This document shows positions 8,143-16,596 of a stretch of DNA of 64,000 nt, piece by piece. This stretch comes from Streptomyces sp. NBC_01233 (lineage in GTDB: Bacteria; Actinomycetota; Actinomycetes; Streptomycetales; Streptomycetaceae): contig NZ_CP108514.1 in the NCBI RefSeq assembly GCF_035989305.1, positions 124,001 through 188,000 on the forward strand, written 5' to 3'. The notes under the pieces are model-generated. The model had not been told where the DNA came from. It made no database searches and saw only the letters and a list, made by a program, of their open reading frames with translations. Numbering within the stretch: position 1 is the stretch's first letter; every line of letters begins with the position of its first letter. A program made the translations under genes and the position numbers.

Positions 8143-8891
8143 GCAAGAACAGTGCGGGGCAGCGGCCCGAGTCCCCCGTCGCGCTCGTGACCGGCGCCTC
8201 GGGCGGTCTGGGCCAGGCCCTGGCGCTCGAACTCGATGCGCTGGGCTGCCGGGTCGCGGTCCACTACAACAGTGCCCGCGAGGCTGCCGAGGCCGTCCGG
8301 GAGAAGCTGGTGAACCCGTCGGTGCTGGTCACCGGGGACGTCGGTTCGTGGGAGGCCACCCAGGCCCTCCACGAGGCGATATCCGCCGAGCTCGGCCCGG
8401 TGGACGTCCTCGTCAACAACGGGGCGATCCGCAAGGACAGCCTGATGGCGATGCAGAACCCGGCGGACTGGGCGCAGGTCATCCAGACCAATCTGATCGG
8501 GTCGTTCCACACCGCCCGGGTGTCGGTGCCGCACATGCTGCGCCGGCGGTGGGGCCGGGTGATCAACGTCGTGTCCCCGTCGGGCATCATCGCGACGGCC
8601 GGCCAGACGGCGTACTCGGCGTCCAAGGCGGGTCTGATCGGCTTCACCCGTACGCTCGCGTCCGAGTGCGGCCGGCGGGGGGTGACGGTGAACGCGCTGT
8701 CCCCCGGGTTCATGATCACGGGTATGACGAACACCCTCCCGGACCGGGTCGTCGAGGGCATGGAGGGCAAGGCCCCCATCCCCCGTTTCGTCACGGTCGA
8801 GGAGGTCGCGCGCAGCGCCCGTCTCTTCCTCGAGCAGGACTGCATGACGGGCCAGGTCATCAGCATCGACAGTGGCGTGTCCATCACCTGA
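8139..8891 (+). CDS. SDR-family 3-oxoacyl-ACP reductase (FabG-like)
   Basis: A 250-residue short-chain dehydrogenase. The NADP(H)-binding TGASGGLGQAL, the NNGAIRKDSLM segment, the catalytic Ser region (VSPSGI) and the YSASKAGLIGF motif with Tyr and Lys are all present. It ends VISIDSGVSIT, the usual FabG C-terminus. It should reduce a 3-ketoacyl-ACP to the 3-hydroxy form. ATG 8139 overlaps the KAS III stop in an ATGA pair. With the MaoC-type hydratase at 12.8 kb it could supply a full reduction-dehydration step. The operon ends here: two strong hairpins follow before the convergent SARP gene. Confidence 0.92.
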   Translation: MSKNSAGQRPESPVALVTGASGGLGQALALELDALGCRVAVHYNSAREAAEAVREKLVNPSVLVTGDVGSWEATQALHEAISAELGPVDVLVNNGAIRKDSLMAMQNPADWAQVIQTNLIGSFHTARVSVPHMLRRRWGRVINVVSPSGIIATAGQTAYSASKAGLIGFTRTLASECGRRGVTVNALSPGFMITGMTNTLPDRVVEGMEGKAPIPRFVTVEEVARSARLFLEQDCMTGQVISIDSGVSIT

Positions 8892-8913
8892 CCCCCGGCC
8901 TTTCCCCTCCCCC

Positions 8914-8949
8914 GGCCCCGGCCTCCCACCCCCAGGGGAGGCCGGGGCC
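8914..8949. terminator. Hairpin terminator after the SDR gene
   Basis: A perfect 13-bp stem (8914-8926 with 8937-8949, 10-nt loop) 22 bp past the SDR stop, in the convergent gap before the SARP gene. Confidence 0.7.
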
Positions 8950-9030
8950 GCTCGTCGTGCCCCCGGGGGCGGCCGCCTGGACCGGGCGCGGGGGGAGGAG
9001 GATGGGGGGCCGGCCAGGGGCCGGAGGTGC

Positions 9031-9065
9031 CCGAAGGCCGCCGCGGGGTTCGCGGCGGCCTTCGG
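9031..9065. terminator. Hairpin terminator for the SARP gene
   Basis: A perfect 15-bp stem (9031-9045 with 9051-9065) with a 5-nt loop, 12 bp beyond the stop of the leftward SARP gene. Confidence 0.75.
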
Positions 9066-9076
9066 CGTGTGCGGGG

Positions 9077-9994
9077 TCAGGCGGCGGGGAACGAGGTGAC
9101 GGGGCGGGTGACGGGGTGGGTGACGCAGCCGTGGTCGACCAGGGAGCACGGGCGGGGGGCCGAGGCGCGGTGGTCGATCTCGAAGACGCCCATCAGCAGC
9201 GGGTCCAGGCGGGCCGCGGAGCGCGGAGCGAACGACCGGGGTTCCGGTGTGCGCAGCAGTTCCAGGTAGGCCGCCTCCGTCTCCGGTGCCGGGTCGATCC
9301 CCAGCTCTTCCGCCAGTACCTCGCGCAGCTGCTGGTAGCTGCGTAGTGCCTCGGCCCGGTTGCCGGCCCGGGTGTGGGCCGCCATCCGGCAGCGGTAGGC
9401 GCTTTCCCGGAAGGGGGCCCGGCGGACCGCCTCCTCCGCGTAGCGCAGGGCGTGGTGCTCGTCGCCGAGGGCGGAGGAGGACAGGCTCGCGGTCTCCAGT
9501 GCCTTCAGGCGCAGCTCTTCGAGCTGTTCGCGCATCGCGTTGACCCACTCGCCCTCGTGCGAGGGCAGGAAGGATCCGCGCAGGTTGGACACGGCGCCGG
9601 CCGCGAGCTGCTGCGCCACGGCGTAGGCGCCCTCCGCGTACGCTTCCGCGGCCTCGGTGACGGCGGTTTCCGCGCACTCCACGTCCACGGCCGCGTCCTG
9701 CGGCAGCCGCAGGAGGTAGCGGCCGCCCTGGGCGACCAGCGGGGTCACTCCCGGCTGGTCCTGTGGTGTGGTGACGAAGGTGCGTACGCGGCTCACGAGG
9801 CTGCGCAGCGCGGAGGCCCAGGTGTCGGGCAGTCCTTCGGGCCATATGGTCTCGGCCAGTTGGTCACGGTCGGTACCGCCGGTCCGCTCGAGGAGCAGGC
9901 GGGCGAAGGCCACCTGCGCCTGGGCGCTCGACAGGTGTTGCGGCGCTGCTCCGTCCGGCTCGATCGTGACAAGACCTATGAGTCTGATCAGCAC
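9077..9994 (-). CDS. SARP-family transcriptional activator
   Basis: A 305-residue Streptomyces antibiotic regulatory protein. An OmpR-like winged-helix DNA-binding domain occupies about residues 1-95 (LIRLIGLVTIEPDG, then WASALRSLVSRVR as recognition region). A bacterial transcriptional activation domain of TPR-like helices follows at about 98-250 (LLRLPQDAAVDVECAE, FRESAYRCRMAAHTRAGNRAEALRSYQQLREVLAEELGI in register). It is the size of pathway activators such as DnrI, with no ATPase domain. It is divergent from the oxoamine-synthase operon. Four cluster promoters carry the direct-repeat architecture this family binds, so it is the probable pathway switch. No such repeat was found at its own promoter. 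Confidence 0.92.
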   Translation of the reverse strand: MLIRLIGLVTIEPDGAAPQHLSSAQAQVAFARLLLERTGGTDRDQLAETIWPEGLPDTWASALRSLVSRVRTFVTTPQDQPGVTPLVAQGGRYLLRLPQDAAVDVECAETAVTEAAEAYAEGAYAVAQQLAAGAVSNLRGSFLPSHEGEWVNAMREQLEELRLKALETASLSSSALGDEHHALRYAEEAVRRAPFRESAYRCRMAAHTRAGNRAEALRSYQQLREVLAEELGIDPAPETEAAYLELLRTPEPRSFAPRSAARLDPLLMGVFEIDHRASAPRPCSLVDHGCVTHPVTRPVTSFPAA

Positions 9995-10170
9995 TATGCA
10001 CTCTCCGAAACGGTCGGCTTCCGGCCGTGTCCCCCTAGCTCGTGCGATTCAGAGGATACCGGCGGGTCGTCTCCGCATGTCAACAGCGGTCGGTAAAACA
10101 TTCCTTCGCGAATGAAAGCCGAGGTCCGGGCATTGTCGTTCGCTTTTCGAGTACGGCTATGGCCTTCCTC

Positions 10171-10188
10171 TTGCGCCGCTATTGCGCC
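10171..10188 (+). promoter_or_regulatory. SARP-type heptamer repeat, oxoamine-synthase operon
   Basis: TTGCGCC (10171-10177), 4 bp, TTGCGCC (10182-10188): two identical heptamers exactly 11 bp apart. CTTAAT (10197-10202) lies eight bases downstream as a candidate -10. This is the best copy of the four-site set and heads the largest operon. The rest of 9995-10288 shows only a small inverted repeat around 10101-10118. Confidence 0.72.
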
Positions 10189-10288
10189 CCCCGAGTCTTA
10201 ATGGAATTCCACTAGAGCCCCGCCGGAACAACGGCAGAGCGCCGATGGAGTTCCGGGTCAGCCGGACGATCGCGACGAGGAGAAGCAC

Positions 10289-11500
10289 GTGAACGCATCC
10301 GCCGCCTGGAGCCGACTCGAGCCGAAGCTGGCCTACTTCCGCGACCGCGTCCGGTCGCTGGAGTACGAGCCCAACCGCAAGAACAGCTTCGTCGCCTACA
10401 CCGTCGAGCGGGATTCGGCGTACGCGGACCAGGACGGGCGGCGCCTGCTGATGATGTCGGGCTACAGCTACCTCGGTCTGGCCGGTGACGAGCGCGTCGT
10501 CTCGGCTGCGAAGGCCGCCGTCGACCGCTACGGCACCGGCAACCACGGGGTGCGGGCGCTGGCGGGTTCGACGCCGCTGCACGAGGAACTGGAGGTCGAG
10601 GTCGCCAAGTTCGCGGGGCGTGATCAGGCCCTGGTGTTCGGTTCGGGCTATGCGGCGAACGTGGGCACGGTCGGTGCGATCGTCGGCCCGGGCGACACGG
10701 TGTTCATCGACAAGTACGACCACGCGAGCATCGTCGACGGGTGCAAGCTCTCCGGTGCCACCGTCACCCGTTTCCGCCACAACGACGTCGCCCACCTGGA
10801 GCGGCGGCTGGCCGCCGCCCCCGACACCGGTGTCCGTCTGGTCATCGTCGACAGCGTCTACTCGATGGACGGTGACATCGCCCCGCTGGTCGAGCTGCGC
10901 AAGGTCTGCGACGCGCACAACGCGCTGCTGATGGTCGACGAGGCGCACGCGCTGGGTGTCATCGGCGCCACCGGCAAGGGCATCGAGGAGCACTTCGACT
11001 ACGAGGTGAAGGTCGACGTCAAGCTCGGCACCCTCTCCAAGGCCATCCCCTCCATGGGCGGTTGGGTCGCCGGCTCCGCCGAGTTGATCCACCACCTCAA
11101 GTACGCGGCCCGCCCGTTCCTCTTCTCCGCCGCGCTCGGGCCCGCCCAGAGCGCCGCGGCGCTGGAGTCCCTGCGGATCCTGCAGCGTGAGCCGGAGCGT
11201 GTGGAGTTCATCCAGGGCGAGTCCGCGCGCTTCCGGTCCATCCTGCACGAGGCGGGCATGAGCACCGTCGACAGTGAGACCGCCGTCGTCCCGGTCGTCG
11301 CCGGGTCCGACATCGCCGCCTACGACTACGCCACCGTGTGCCGCAAGAACGGTGTCATCGGCCTGCCCGTGGTCACTCCGGCCGTCCCCAACGACCTGGC
11401 CCGGCTACGGATCGCGATCACCGCGGCCCACACCAAGGCCGACATCGACTTCGCCGCCGAGGCCTTCATCAAGTCGGCGCGCGAGTGCCGCATCATCTGA
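10289..11500 (+). CDS. Alpha-oxoamine synthase (PLP-dependent)
   Basis: A 403-residue fold type I PLP enzyme of the group containing 8-amino-7-oxononanoate synthase, serine palmitoyltransferase and 5-aminolevulinate synthase. Family marks are SGYSYLGLAGD near the N-terminus, YGTGNHGVRALAGSTPLHEELE, VDSVYSMDGDIAPL, the MVDEAHALGV aspartate and the PLP lysine in GTLSKAIPSMGGW (Lys251). It should join an acyl thioester to an alpha-amino acid with loss of CO2, giving an alpha-amino ketone. Such ketones can close to pyrroles or pyrazines. It is the first gene of the long core operon, with KAS II and carrier genes behind it. The amino acid and acyl partner are not readable from sequence. Confidence 0.9.
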   Translation: MNASAAWSRLEPKLAYFRDRVRSLEYEPNRKNSFVAYTVERDSAYADQDGRRLLMMSGYSYLGLAGDERVVSAAKAAVDRYGTGNHGVRALAGSTPLHEELEVEVAKFAGRDQALVFGSGYAANVGTVGAIVGPGDTVFIDKYDHASIVDGCKLSGATVTRFRHNDVAHLERRLAAAPDTGVRLVIVDSVYSMDGDIAPLVELRKVCDAHNALLMVDEAHALGVIGATGKGIEEHFDYEVKVDVKLGTLSKAIPSMGGWVAGSAELIHHLKYAARPFLFSAALGPAQSAAALESLRILQREPERVEFIQGESARFRSILHEAGMSTVDSETAVVPVVAGSDIAAYDYATVCRKNGVIGLPVVTPAVPNDLARLRIAITAAHTKADIDFAAEAFIKSARECRII

Positions 11501-11547
11501 CCCCCCTTTTTTTCACGACGACCGCTCTTACGCCTTAGGGAGCAGAC

Positions 11548-12801
11548 ATGCCTGGACCGTCCAGGGGCAGTTCGGCGCTTGCGCCCGTAGCCATCACCGG
11601 CATGGGTGTGGTCACCCCCGGCGGGTGCACCCCGGACGAGCTGTGGGACACGCTGTGGGCCGGCCGGTCCACCGCCGCCGAGCTCACCCACTTCGACCTC
11701 AGCCGCCACCGGGTACGGATCGGCTGCCGCGTCCGCGGCCTGGAGGGCCTGGCCGGGCTCGTCCCGGCCAAGGAGGCCCGCCGGATGGACCCCTTCGCCC
11801 ACTACGGGACGGCCGCTGCGCTGGCCGCCCACCGCGACGCGGGATCTCCCACCGCCGAGGCCGGGCGCACCGCCATCGTGGTGGGCAATGCCGTCGGCGG
11901 CCGGGCCAGCAGCGACCTGGAGTCCGCCCACTTCACCGAGGGCGGCCCGGCCCGGGTCAATCCGCTGATGCCGCTGATGACCATGCCCAATGCGGCCGCC
12001 GCCCACATCGCCATCCGGCTCGGCTGGACCGGTCCTGCACTCACCGTCGCCAACACGTGTGCCAGCGGCGCCGATGCGATCGGGCACGCGCTGATGCTGC
12101 TGCAGACCGGCCGCGCCGATCTCGTCATCGCCGGCGGCGCGGAGCACACCCTCACCCCGGTCACCCTGGCCGGCTTCGGCAACCTCAACGCGGTCTCGTT
12201 CCGCAACGAGGACCCGGAGCACGCCTCGCGCCCCTTCGACAAGGACCGCGACGGCTTCGTGATGGGCGAGGGCGCGGGGTTCGTCGTCCTGGAACGGCTG
12301 GAGGACGCGCGGGCGCGGGGGGCCAGGACGTACGGCCTGGTCGCCGGGTACGCCGCCACCGCCGACGCCCACCACCTCGCCATGCCGCTGCCCGACGGCG
12401 CGGGAGCCGCGGCGGCCATGGCCTCGGCCATCGCCGACGCCGGCCTCGACCCGTCCGACATCGTCCACGTCAATGCCCACGGCACCTCGACCCCGCACAA
12501 CGACCGGTCCGAGGCCGCCGCCCTCACCAAGGTGTTCGGCACCGCCCAGCCGCCGGTCACCGCACCGAAGTCGGTCATCGGGCACCTGATCGGCGCCGCC
12601 GGAGCCGTGGAGCTCATCGCGACCGTGCAGGCCATGCGGCACTGCGAGGTACCGCCCACCGCCAACCACGAACAGCTGGAGCCAGGAATGGACATCGACG
12701 TCGTCCACGGCACACCCCGTGCCGTGCGCTCGGGCCCCGCGATCACGAACTCCTTCGGGTTCGGCGGCCACAACTCCTGCGTGGTGGTGGTGCCGGTATG
12801 A
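11548..12801 (+). CDS. Beta-ketoacyl-ACP synthase II (FabF-like)
   Basis: A 417-residue KAS I/II enzyme with an intact Cys-His-His set: Cys (about 171) in ANTCASGADAIG, first His in NAHGTSTPHND, second His in KSVIGHLIGAAGAVE. The N-terminus VAITGMGVVTPGG and the C-terminal NSFGFGGHNS are typical. It elongates a carrier-bound acyl chain with malonyl units, or extends an aminoacyl-PCP. It carries no chain-length-factor partner, so this is not an aromatic type II PKS pair. The ATG follows the oxoamine-synthase gene by 47 bp, and its stop overlaps the MaoC-type gene by 4 bp. Confidence 0.93.
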   Translation: MPGPSRGSSALAPVAITGMGVVTPGGCTPDELWDTLWAGRSTAAELTHFDLSRHRVRIGCRVRGLEGLAGLVPAKEARRMDPFAHYGTAAALAAHRDAGSPTAEAGRTAIVVGNAVGGRASSDLESAHFTEGGPARVNPLMPLMTMPNAAAAHIAIRLGWTGPALTVANTCASGADAIGHALMLLQTGRADLVIAGGAEHTLTPVTLAGFGNLNAVSFRNEDPEHASRPFDKDRDGFVMGEGAGFVVLERLEDARARGARTYGLVAGYAATADAHHLAMPLPDGAGAAAAMASAIADAGLDPSDIVHVNAHGTSTPHNDRSEAAALTKVFGTAQPPVTAPKSVIGHLIGAAGAVELIATVQAMRHCEVPPTANHEQLEPGMDIDVVHGTPRAVRSGPAITNSFGFGGHNSCVVVVPV

Positions 12802-13655
12802 CGCTGCTGTCCCTGCCCTCCCCCGTCCGCACGCTCACCGTCACCGAAGGCGAGATCACCGACTACCGCGGCGCCGCCCGGCGGGGGCTGCCCACCGCCC
12901 GGCCCGGCCGGGCCTCGCCCGTGCACACCTTCGTCCTCGCCCACGCGGTGGCCGAGCAGACCGTCGCCGCGCTGACGGCCGCCGAGCCCGGACCGGTCTC
13001 CGTGGTCCACCTCGGTCAGGACATCCGCACCGTGCGGCCGGTCAGGCCGGGCGAGCAGGTGAGCGTACGGCTGGAGGTGGCCGGTATCCGCAAGGAGCCG
13101 CGTGGCGCCCGTATCGCCCTGCGGGTCCGCCTCGTCGGTGAGGACGGCCCCGAGCCGTTCGCGGAACTGGCCATCTCCGCCCTGCTGGTCGGTGCGACGC
13201 TGCTGGAGCCGTTCGGCGACATCGCGGGCGGCCCCGCCGCCCCCACCCCGCTGGGGGCGGGCGAGGCGCAGAGCGCGGTGCACGAGCTGACCGGCGACTG
13301 GATCAGTACGTACGCCCACGCGTCCGGCGACCTGAACCCCATCCACCTCGACGAGCAGGCGGCCCGCGGGGCGGGCTTCGACACCGTCATCGCGCACGGC
13401 ATGAGCGTGGTCGCCCTCGCGGTGGAGGAGGCCGTGGACCGCTTCGCGGGCGGCGACTGCGCCAAGGTGCGCGGTCTCGGCTGCCGCTTCTCGGCTCCCG
13501 TACCGCCCGGCGTCCCGCTGGAGATCACCCTGCAGCCCGATGCCGAGGCCCGCGTGGTCCGCTTCAGCTGCAAGACGCCGAAGGGCGCGGCCGTCAAGAG
13601 CGGCTGGATCGCATTCGAGCGGCCGGCCGCGGCGCAGGCGGGTGAGCTGCCGTGA
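12798..13655 (+). CDS. MaoC-like double-hotdog dehydratase/hydratase
   Basis: A 285-residue protein with two hotdog halves. The C-terminal half (about 150-285) holds the MaoC/R-hydratase signature YAHASGDLNPIHLDE, with the catalytic Asp and His, and IAHGMSVVALAVEE. The N-terminal half (about 1-135) is a degenerate hotdog. It probably dehydrates a 3-hydroxyacyl-ACP to an enoyl-ACP, completing a KAS-SDR-dehydratase cycle. No enoyl reductase is seen, so unsaturation may be kept. ATGA overlap with KAS II upstream and GTGA overlap with the adenylating enzyme downstream show tight coupling. Confidence 0.88.
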   Translation: MTLLSLPSPVRTLTVTEGEITDYRGAARRGLPTARPGRASPVHTFVLAHAVAEQTVAALTAAEPGPVSVVHLGQDIRTVRPVRPGEQVSVRLEVAGIRKEPRGARIALRVRLVGEDGPEPFAELAISALLVGATLLEPFGDIAGGPAAPTPLGAGEAQSAVHELTGDWISTYAHASGDLNPIHLDEQAARGAGFDTVIAHGMSVVALAVEEAVDRFAGGDCAKVRGLGCRFSAPVPPGVPLEITLQPDAEARVVRFSCKTPKGAAVKSGWIAFERPAAAQAGELP

Positions 13656-15253
13656 CCACCACCCAGGCCACCCCGGGCATCCCGGCCGCCCCGGTCGTCG
13701 AACTCGGCCTCCTCGGCGGGTTCCTGACCCAGGTCCGCGACCGCCCGCACGCCACGGCGCTCGTCTTCAACGGGGACGAGACCAGCTACCGGGAGCTGTA
13801 CGAGCTCGCCGGACGGGAACGGGACCGCCTCACGCTCCTGGAGCTGGCCCCCGGAGTCCCGGTCGGTGTCCTGGCCGACAAGTCACCGGCCGCCGTGGCC
13901 CTCGTCCTGGGCTGCCTGCTGGCCCGCCGGCCGCTGCTGCTGCCGTCCCCGGCCCTCGCCGACACGCTTCTGGCCGATCTCTTCGCCCAGGCCGGCTGCG
14001 CCCACGTCCTCGCCCCCGGCGGCGAGGCCGCCCGGGTCGCACCCAACCCGGACGTCGCCGCCCAGCCGCTGCCGGCCGACGAGGCCGCGGACGTGGCCTT
14101 CATGCTCACCACCTCCGGCTCCACCAGCCTGCCCAAGATCGTCCCGATCGGCCTGGACGCCGTGGACCGGTTCACCCGGTGGGCCGGCAACGCCTTCGAG
14201 ATCGGCCCCGACCGGACCGTCCTGAACTACGCCCCCCTCAACTTCGACCTGTGCCTCCTCGACGTGTGGACCACCCTGGCCCGCGGCGGCCGCGTGATCC
14301 TGGTCGACCCGGCGCTGGCCGCCCACGGACGCCACCTGCGCGACCTGGTCCAGCGCCACGCAGTGCACGTGGTGCAGGCCGTCCCGATGGCCTTCGGGCT
14401 GCTCCAGGACGCTGCCGACAAGAGTGGCGACGTCTTCCCCGGCGTCGAGCACGTCATGTTCACCGGCGACGCCATCCCCGACCGCACCTTCGCCGCCCTG
14501 CCCACCCTCTTCCCCAAGGCCCGCATCCACAACATCTACGGCTGTACGGAGACCAACGACAGCTTCGTCCACGAGGTCGAGCCCGCCGGGATCACGGCCG
14601 CCGCCTTCCCGCCCGTTCCCATCGGCCGCCCGCTGCCCGGCGTGCGCGCCCTGGTCCTGGACCCCGACACCCGTGCCCTCGTCGAAGGGCCCGGCAGCGG
14701 AGAGCTATTCGTCTCCACGCCCTTCCAGACCCGCGGCTACCTCGACCGGACCCGGCACGCCGACAAGTTCACCGCTCATCCGCTGGGCCTGGACGACCGG
14801 CGCTGGTTCCGCACCGGCGACCTCGTTCGGCGCGACGCGGCCGGCACCCTGCACCTGACCGGACGCACCGACTTCCAGGTCAAGGTCCGCGGAGTCGCCG
14901 TCAACACGGCCGAGATCGAACGGGTCCTGCAGGAACACCCCGCCGTACTGGAAGCGGGCGTCGCGGCCCTGCCCGACCCGATCGCCGGCAAGCGGCTCGT
15001 CGCCGCCGTCCACCGCGCCCCCGGCGCCACCCTGACCGGCCTGCAACTGCGCACGCACTGCGCCCGGCACCTGCCCAGGGCCGCGGTCCCCCACCAGCTC
15101 ACCCTGACCGACACCCCGCTGCCCAAGACCGCCACCGGAAAGGTCGACCGCAAGGCGCTCGACCGGCTCGACCGGCCCGACTCCCCCACAGCCACGCCCG
15201 CACCCGCCACGACACCTGTCGTCACACCTCTCGCCGAAGGAATCCCGTCATGA
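13652..15253 (+). CDS. Amino-acid adenylating enzyme (free-standing NRPS A domain)
   Basis: A 533-residue ANL-family ligase. A3 is LTTSGSTSLPK, A5 YGCTETNDSF, A7 WFRTGDLVRRD, A8 the FQVKVRGVAVNTAEIE segment, and the A10 lysine lies in TATGKVDRKAL. It should activate a carboxylic acid as the adenylate and load the PCP that overlaps its 3' end. The Asp in NFDLCLLDVW matches the Asp235 position that binds the alpha-amino group, so an alpha-amino acid is likely. My hand alignment of the pocket reads roughly DLLAMTIDS. Only its first three positions resemble the proline code of pyrrole pathways, so I do not assign proline. GTG start, 4-bp overlap with the previous gene. Confidence 0.85.
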   Translation: MTTTQATPGIPAAPVVELGLLGGFLTQVRDRPHATALVFNGDETSYRELYELAGRERDRLTLLELAPGVPVGVLADKSPAAVALVLGCLLARRPLLLPSPALADTLLADLFAQAGCAHVLAPGGEAARVAPNPDVAAQPLPADEAADVAFMLTTSGSTSLPKIVPIGLDAVDRFTRWAGNAFEIGPDRTVLNYAPLNFDLCLLDVWTTLARGGRVILVDPALAAHGRHLRDLVQRHAVHVVQAVPMAFGLLQDAADKSGDVFPGVEHVMFTGDAIPDRTFAALPTLFPKARIHNIYGCTETNDSFVHEVEPAGITAAAFPPVPIGRPLPGVRALVLDPDTRALVEGPGSGELFVSTPFQTRGYLDRTRHADKFTAHPLGLDDRRWFRTGDLVRRDAAGTLHLTGRTDFQVKVRGVAVNTAEIERVLQEHPAVLEAGVAALPDPIAGKRLVAAVHRAPGATLTGLQLRTHCARHLPRAAVPHQLTLTDTPLPKTATGKVDRKALDRLDRPDSPTATPAPATTPVVTPLAEGIPS

Positions 15254-15507
15254 GCAACATCGACACCATCAAGAACTTCGTCATCACCGAGTTCCTCCCG
15301 GGCAGCGCGGCCGCCGAACTCGCCGTCGACCACGACCTGCTCAACGACGGGGTCATCGACAGCCTGGGCGTCCTGAAGCTGATCGCCTGGGTCGAGGACC
15401 GCTTCGAGCTCGCCATCGGCGACGCCGACCTGGACCCCAACAACTTCCGCAGCGTCGAGGCGATCGACACCTTCATCGCGGAGGCCCGCCGCACGGCGGC
15501 CGCGTAG
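15250..15507 (+). CDS. Free-standing peptidyl/acyl carrier protein
   Basis: An 85-residue carrier with the site DGVIDSLGVLKL (Ser38). The start MSNIDTIKNFVITEFLPG and the acidic helix AWVEDRFELAIGD resemble free-standing PCPs paired with A-domain ligases and acyl-CoA-dehydrogenase-like oxidases in pyrrole and related pathways. ATG 15250 overlaps the stop of the adenylating enzyme. It should carry the activated amino acid while the oxidase at 18-19 kb acts on it. It is distinct from the ACP at 6.9 kb, so the cluster has two carriers and probably two branches that meet. Confidence 0.88.
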   Translation: MSNIDTIKNFVITEFLPGSAAAELAVDHDLLNDGVIDSLGVLKLIAWVEDRFELAIGDADLDPNNFRSVEAIDTFIAEARRTAAA

Positions 15508-15552
15508 AACCACCCACCACCACCCCGACGTCAGACGAGACGGAGAGCGACC

Positions 15553-16596
15553 GTGCACGACGCACTCACCGGCCTGCTGGAACAGCGGGCCCCGGTCAGC
15601 CGGGAGACCTGGCGGTCCTGGTGGGACCAGCTCGGCGACGGCCGGCTGGACAAGGCCGAGGTCCTCGCCCTGCTGGCCTCCCTGACCAGCCGGCTACCGG
15701 ACCACCAGACCCTGCGCCACCTGCTGGATTCGCTCGCCGAGCGCCGGCCGGCCGCGACGGTGACCACCTCCTGGGAGGGCACCGTGAACGTCGTCGGCAC
15801 CGGCGGCGGGCCCCGGACCTTCAACATCTCCACCGCCTCCGCCTTCGTCGCCGCGGCCGCGGGGGTCAAGGTCGTCAAGACCGGGTCCAGGGCCTACACC
15901 AGCTCGCTGGGCTCCGTCGACCTGCTGGAACGGCTCGGTGTCCGTCTCACCTCCTCCTACGCCCAGACCGAGGACACCCTCGCCGCCCACGGGATCGCCT
16001 TCGCCGGACCCTTCGTCTACCCGGCGCAGCTGACCCGGCTGGCCCGGACGGTGGCCCCGTACGCCATGAAGCCCTTCGGCCGCTTCCTGAACGCGCTGGG
16101 CCCCTTCCTCGCCGACCTGCCCGTGGCCGCCCAGGTCACCGGGGTCTCGGCGGCAGCCCCCCTCGACACCCTGCGCCGGCTCGCCGCGACCACGACGACC
16201 CGCCGGATCTGGCTGACCGCGAACGACACCGGCGCGGACGAGCTGCTGCCCTTCGCCACCAACACCGTCCACGGGGAACACTCCCTGCCCCGGGTCATCC
16301 GGCCGGGCGAACTCACCCCGGGCGACGGCTCCTTCGCGGACCTGCGGCCGGCCCCCGACCCCGGCGCGGCCGTCGACCACTTCCTGTCCGTCCTGGCCGG
16401 CACGGCGGGCCGGGTGGCCACCCACACGGTCTGCCTGGGCGCGGCCGCCCTGGTGGTGGCCTGCGGCGTCCGCCGGGACTGGCCCTCCGCGGTCGCCCTC
16501 GCCGAGGGCGCGGTCCGCTCCGGCGAGGCCCACGACCTCGCGCGGCGCCTTGCGTCGGCGTCGGCCCCCCGCACACCGGCGGTGGCCCGTGCCTAG
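15553..16596 (+). CDS. trpD: Anthranilate phosphoribosyltransferase (TrpD-like)
   Basis: A 347-residue TrpD homologue that should join anthranilate to PRPP, giving phosphoribosyl-anthranilate. The glycine-rich PRPP loop is NVVGTGGGPRTFNIS, followed by STASAFVAAAAGVKVVKTG and SLGSVDLLERLG, all in family order. GTGGGPRTF replaces the usual GTGGD-x-x-x-TF, so the conserved Asp is missing. Sequence drift from housekeeping TrpD is marked in the middle (LTSSYAQTEDTLAAHGIAF). The GTG start follows the PCP by 45 bp; the 3' end overlaps TrpA by 8 bp. With TrpF, TrpC and TrpA in the same operon it forms a pathway-specific indole branch. Altered substrates such as substituted anthranilates are possible. 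Confidence 0.85.
   Translation: MHDALTGLLEQRAPVSRETWRSWWDQLGDGRLDKAEVLALLASLTSRLPDHQTLRHLLDSLAERRPAATVTTSWEGTVNVVGTGGGPRTFNISTASAFVAAAAGVKVVKTGSRAYTSSLGSVDLLERLGVRLTSSYAQTEDTLAAHGIAFAGPFVYPAQLTRLARTVAPYAMKPFGRFLNALGPFLADLPVAAQVTGVSAAAPLDTLRRLAATTTTRRIWLTANDTGADELLPFATNTVHGEHSLPRVIRPGELTPGDGSFADLRPAPDPGAAVDHFLSVLAGTAGRVATHTVCLGAAALVVACGVRRDWPSAVALAEGAVRSGEAHDLARRLASASAPRTPAVARA

Noticed and set aside
11548..12801. Aromatic type II PKS
   Set aside because: There is one KAS II and no chain-length factor, cyclase pair or C9 ketoreductase beside it.
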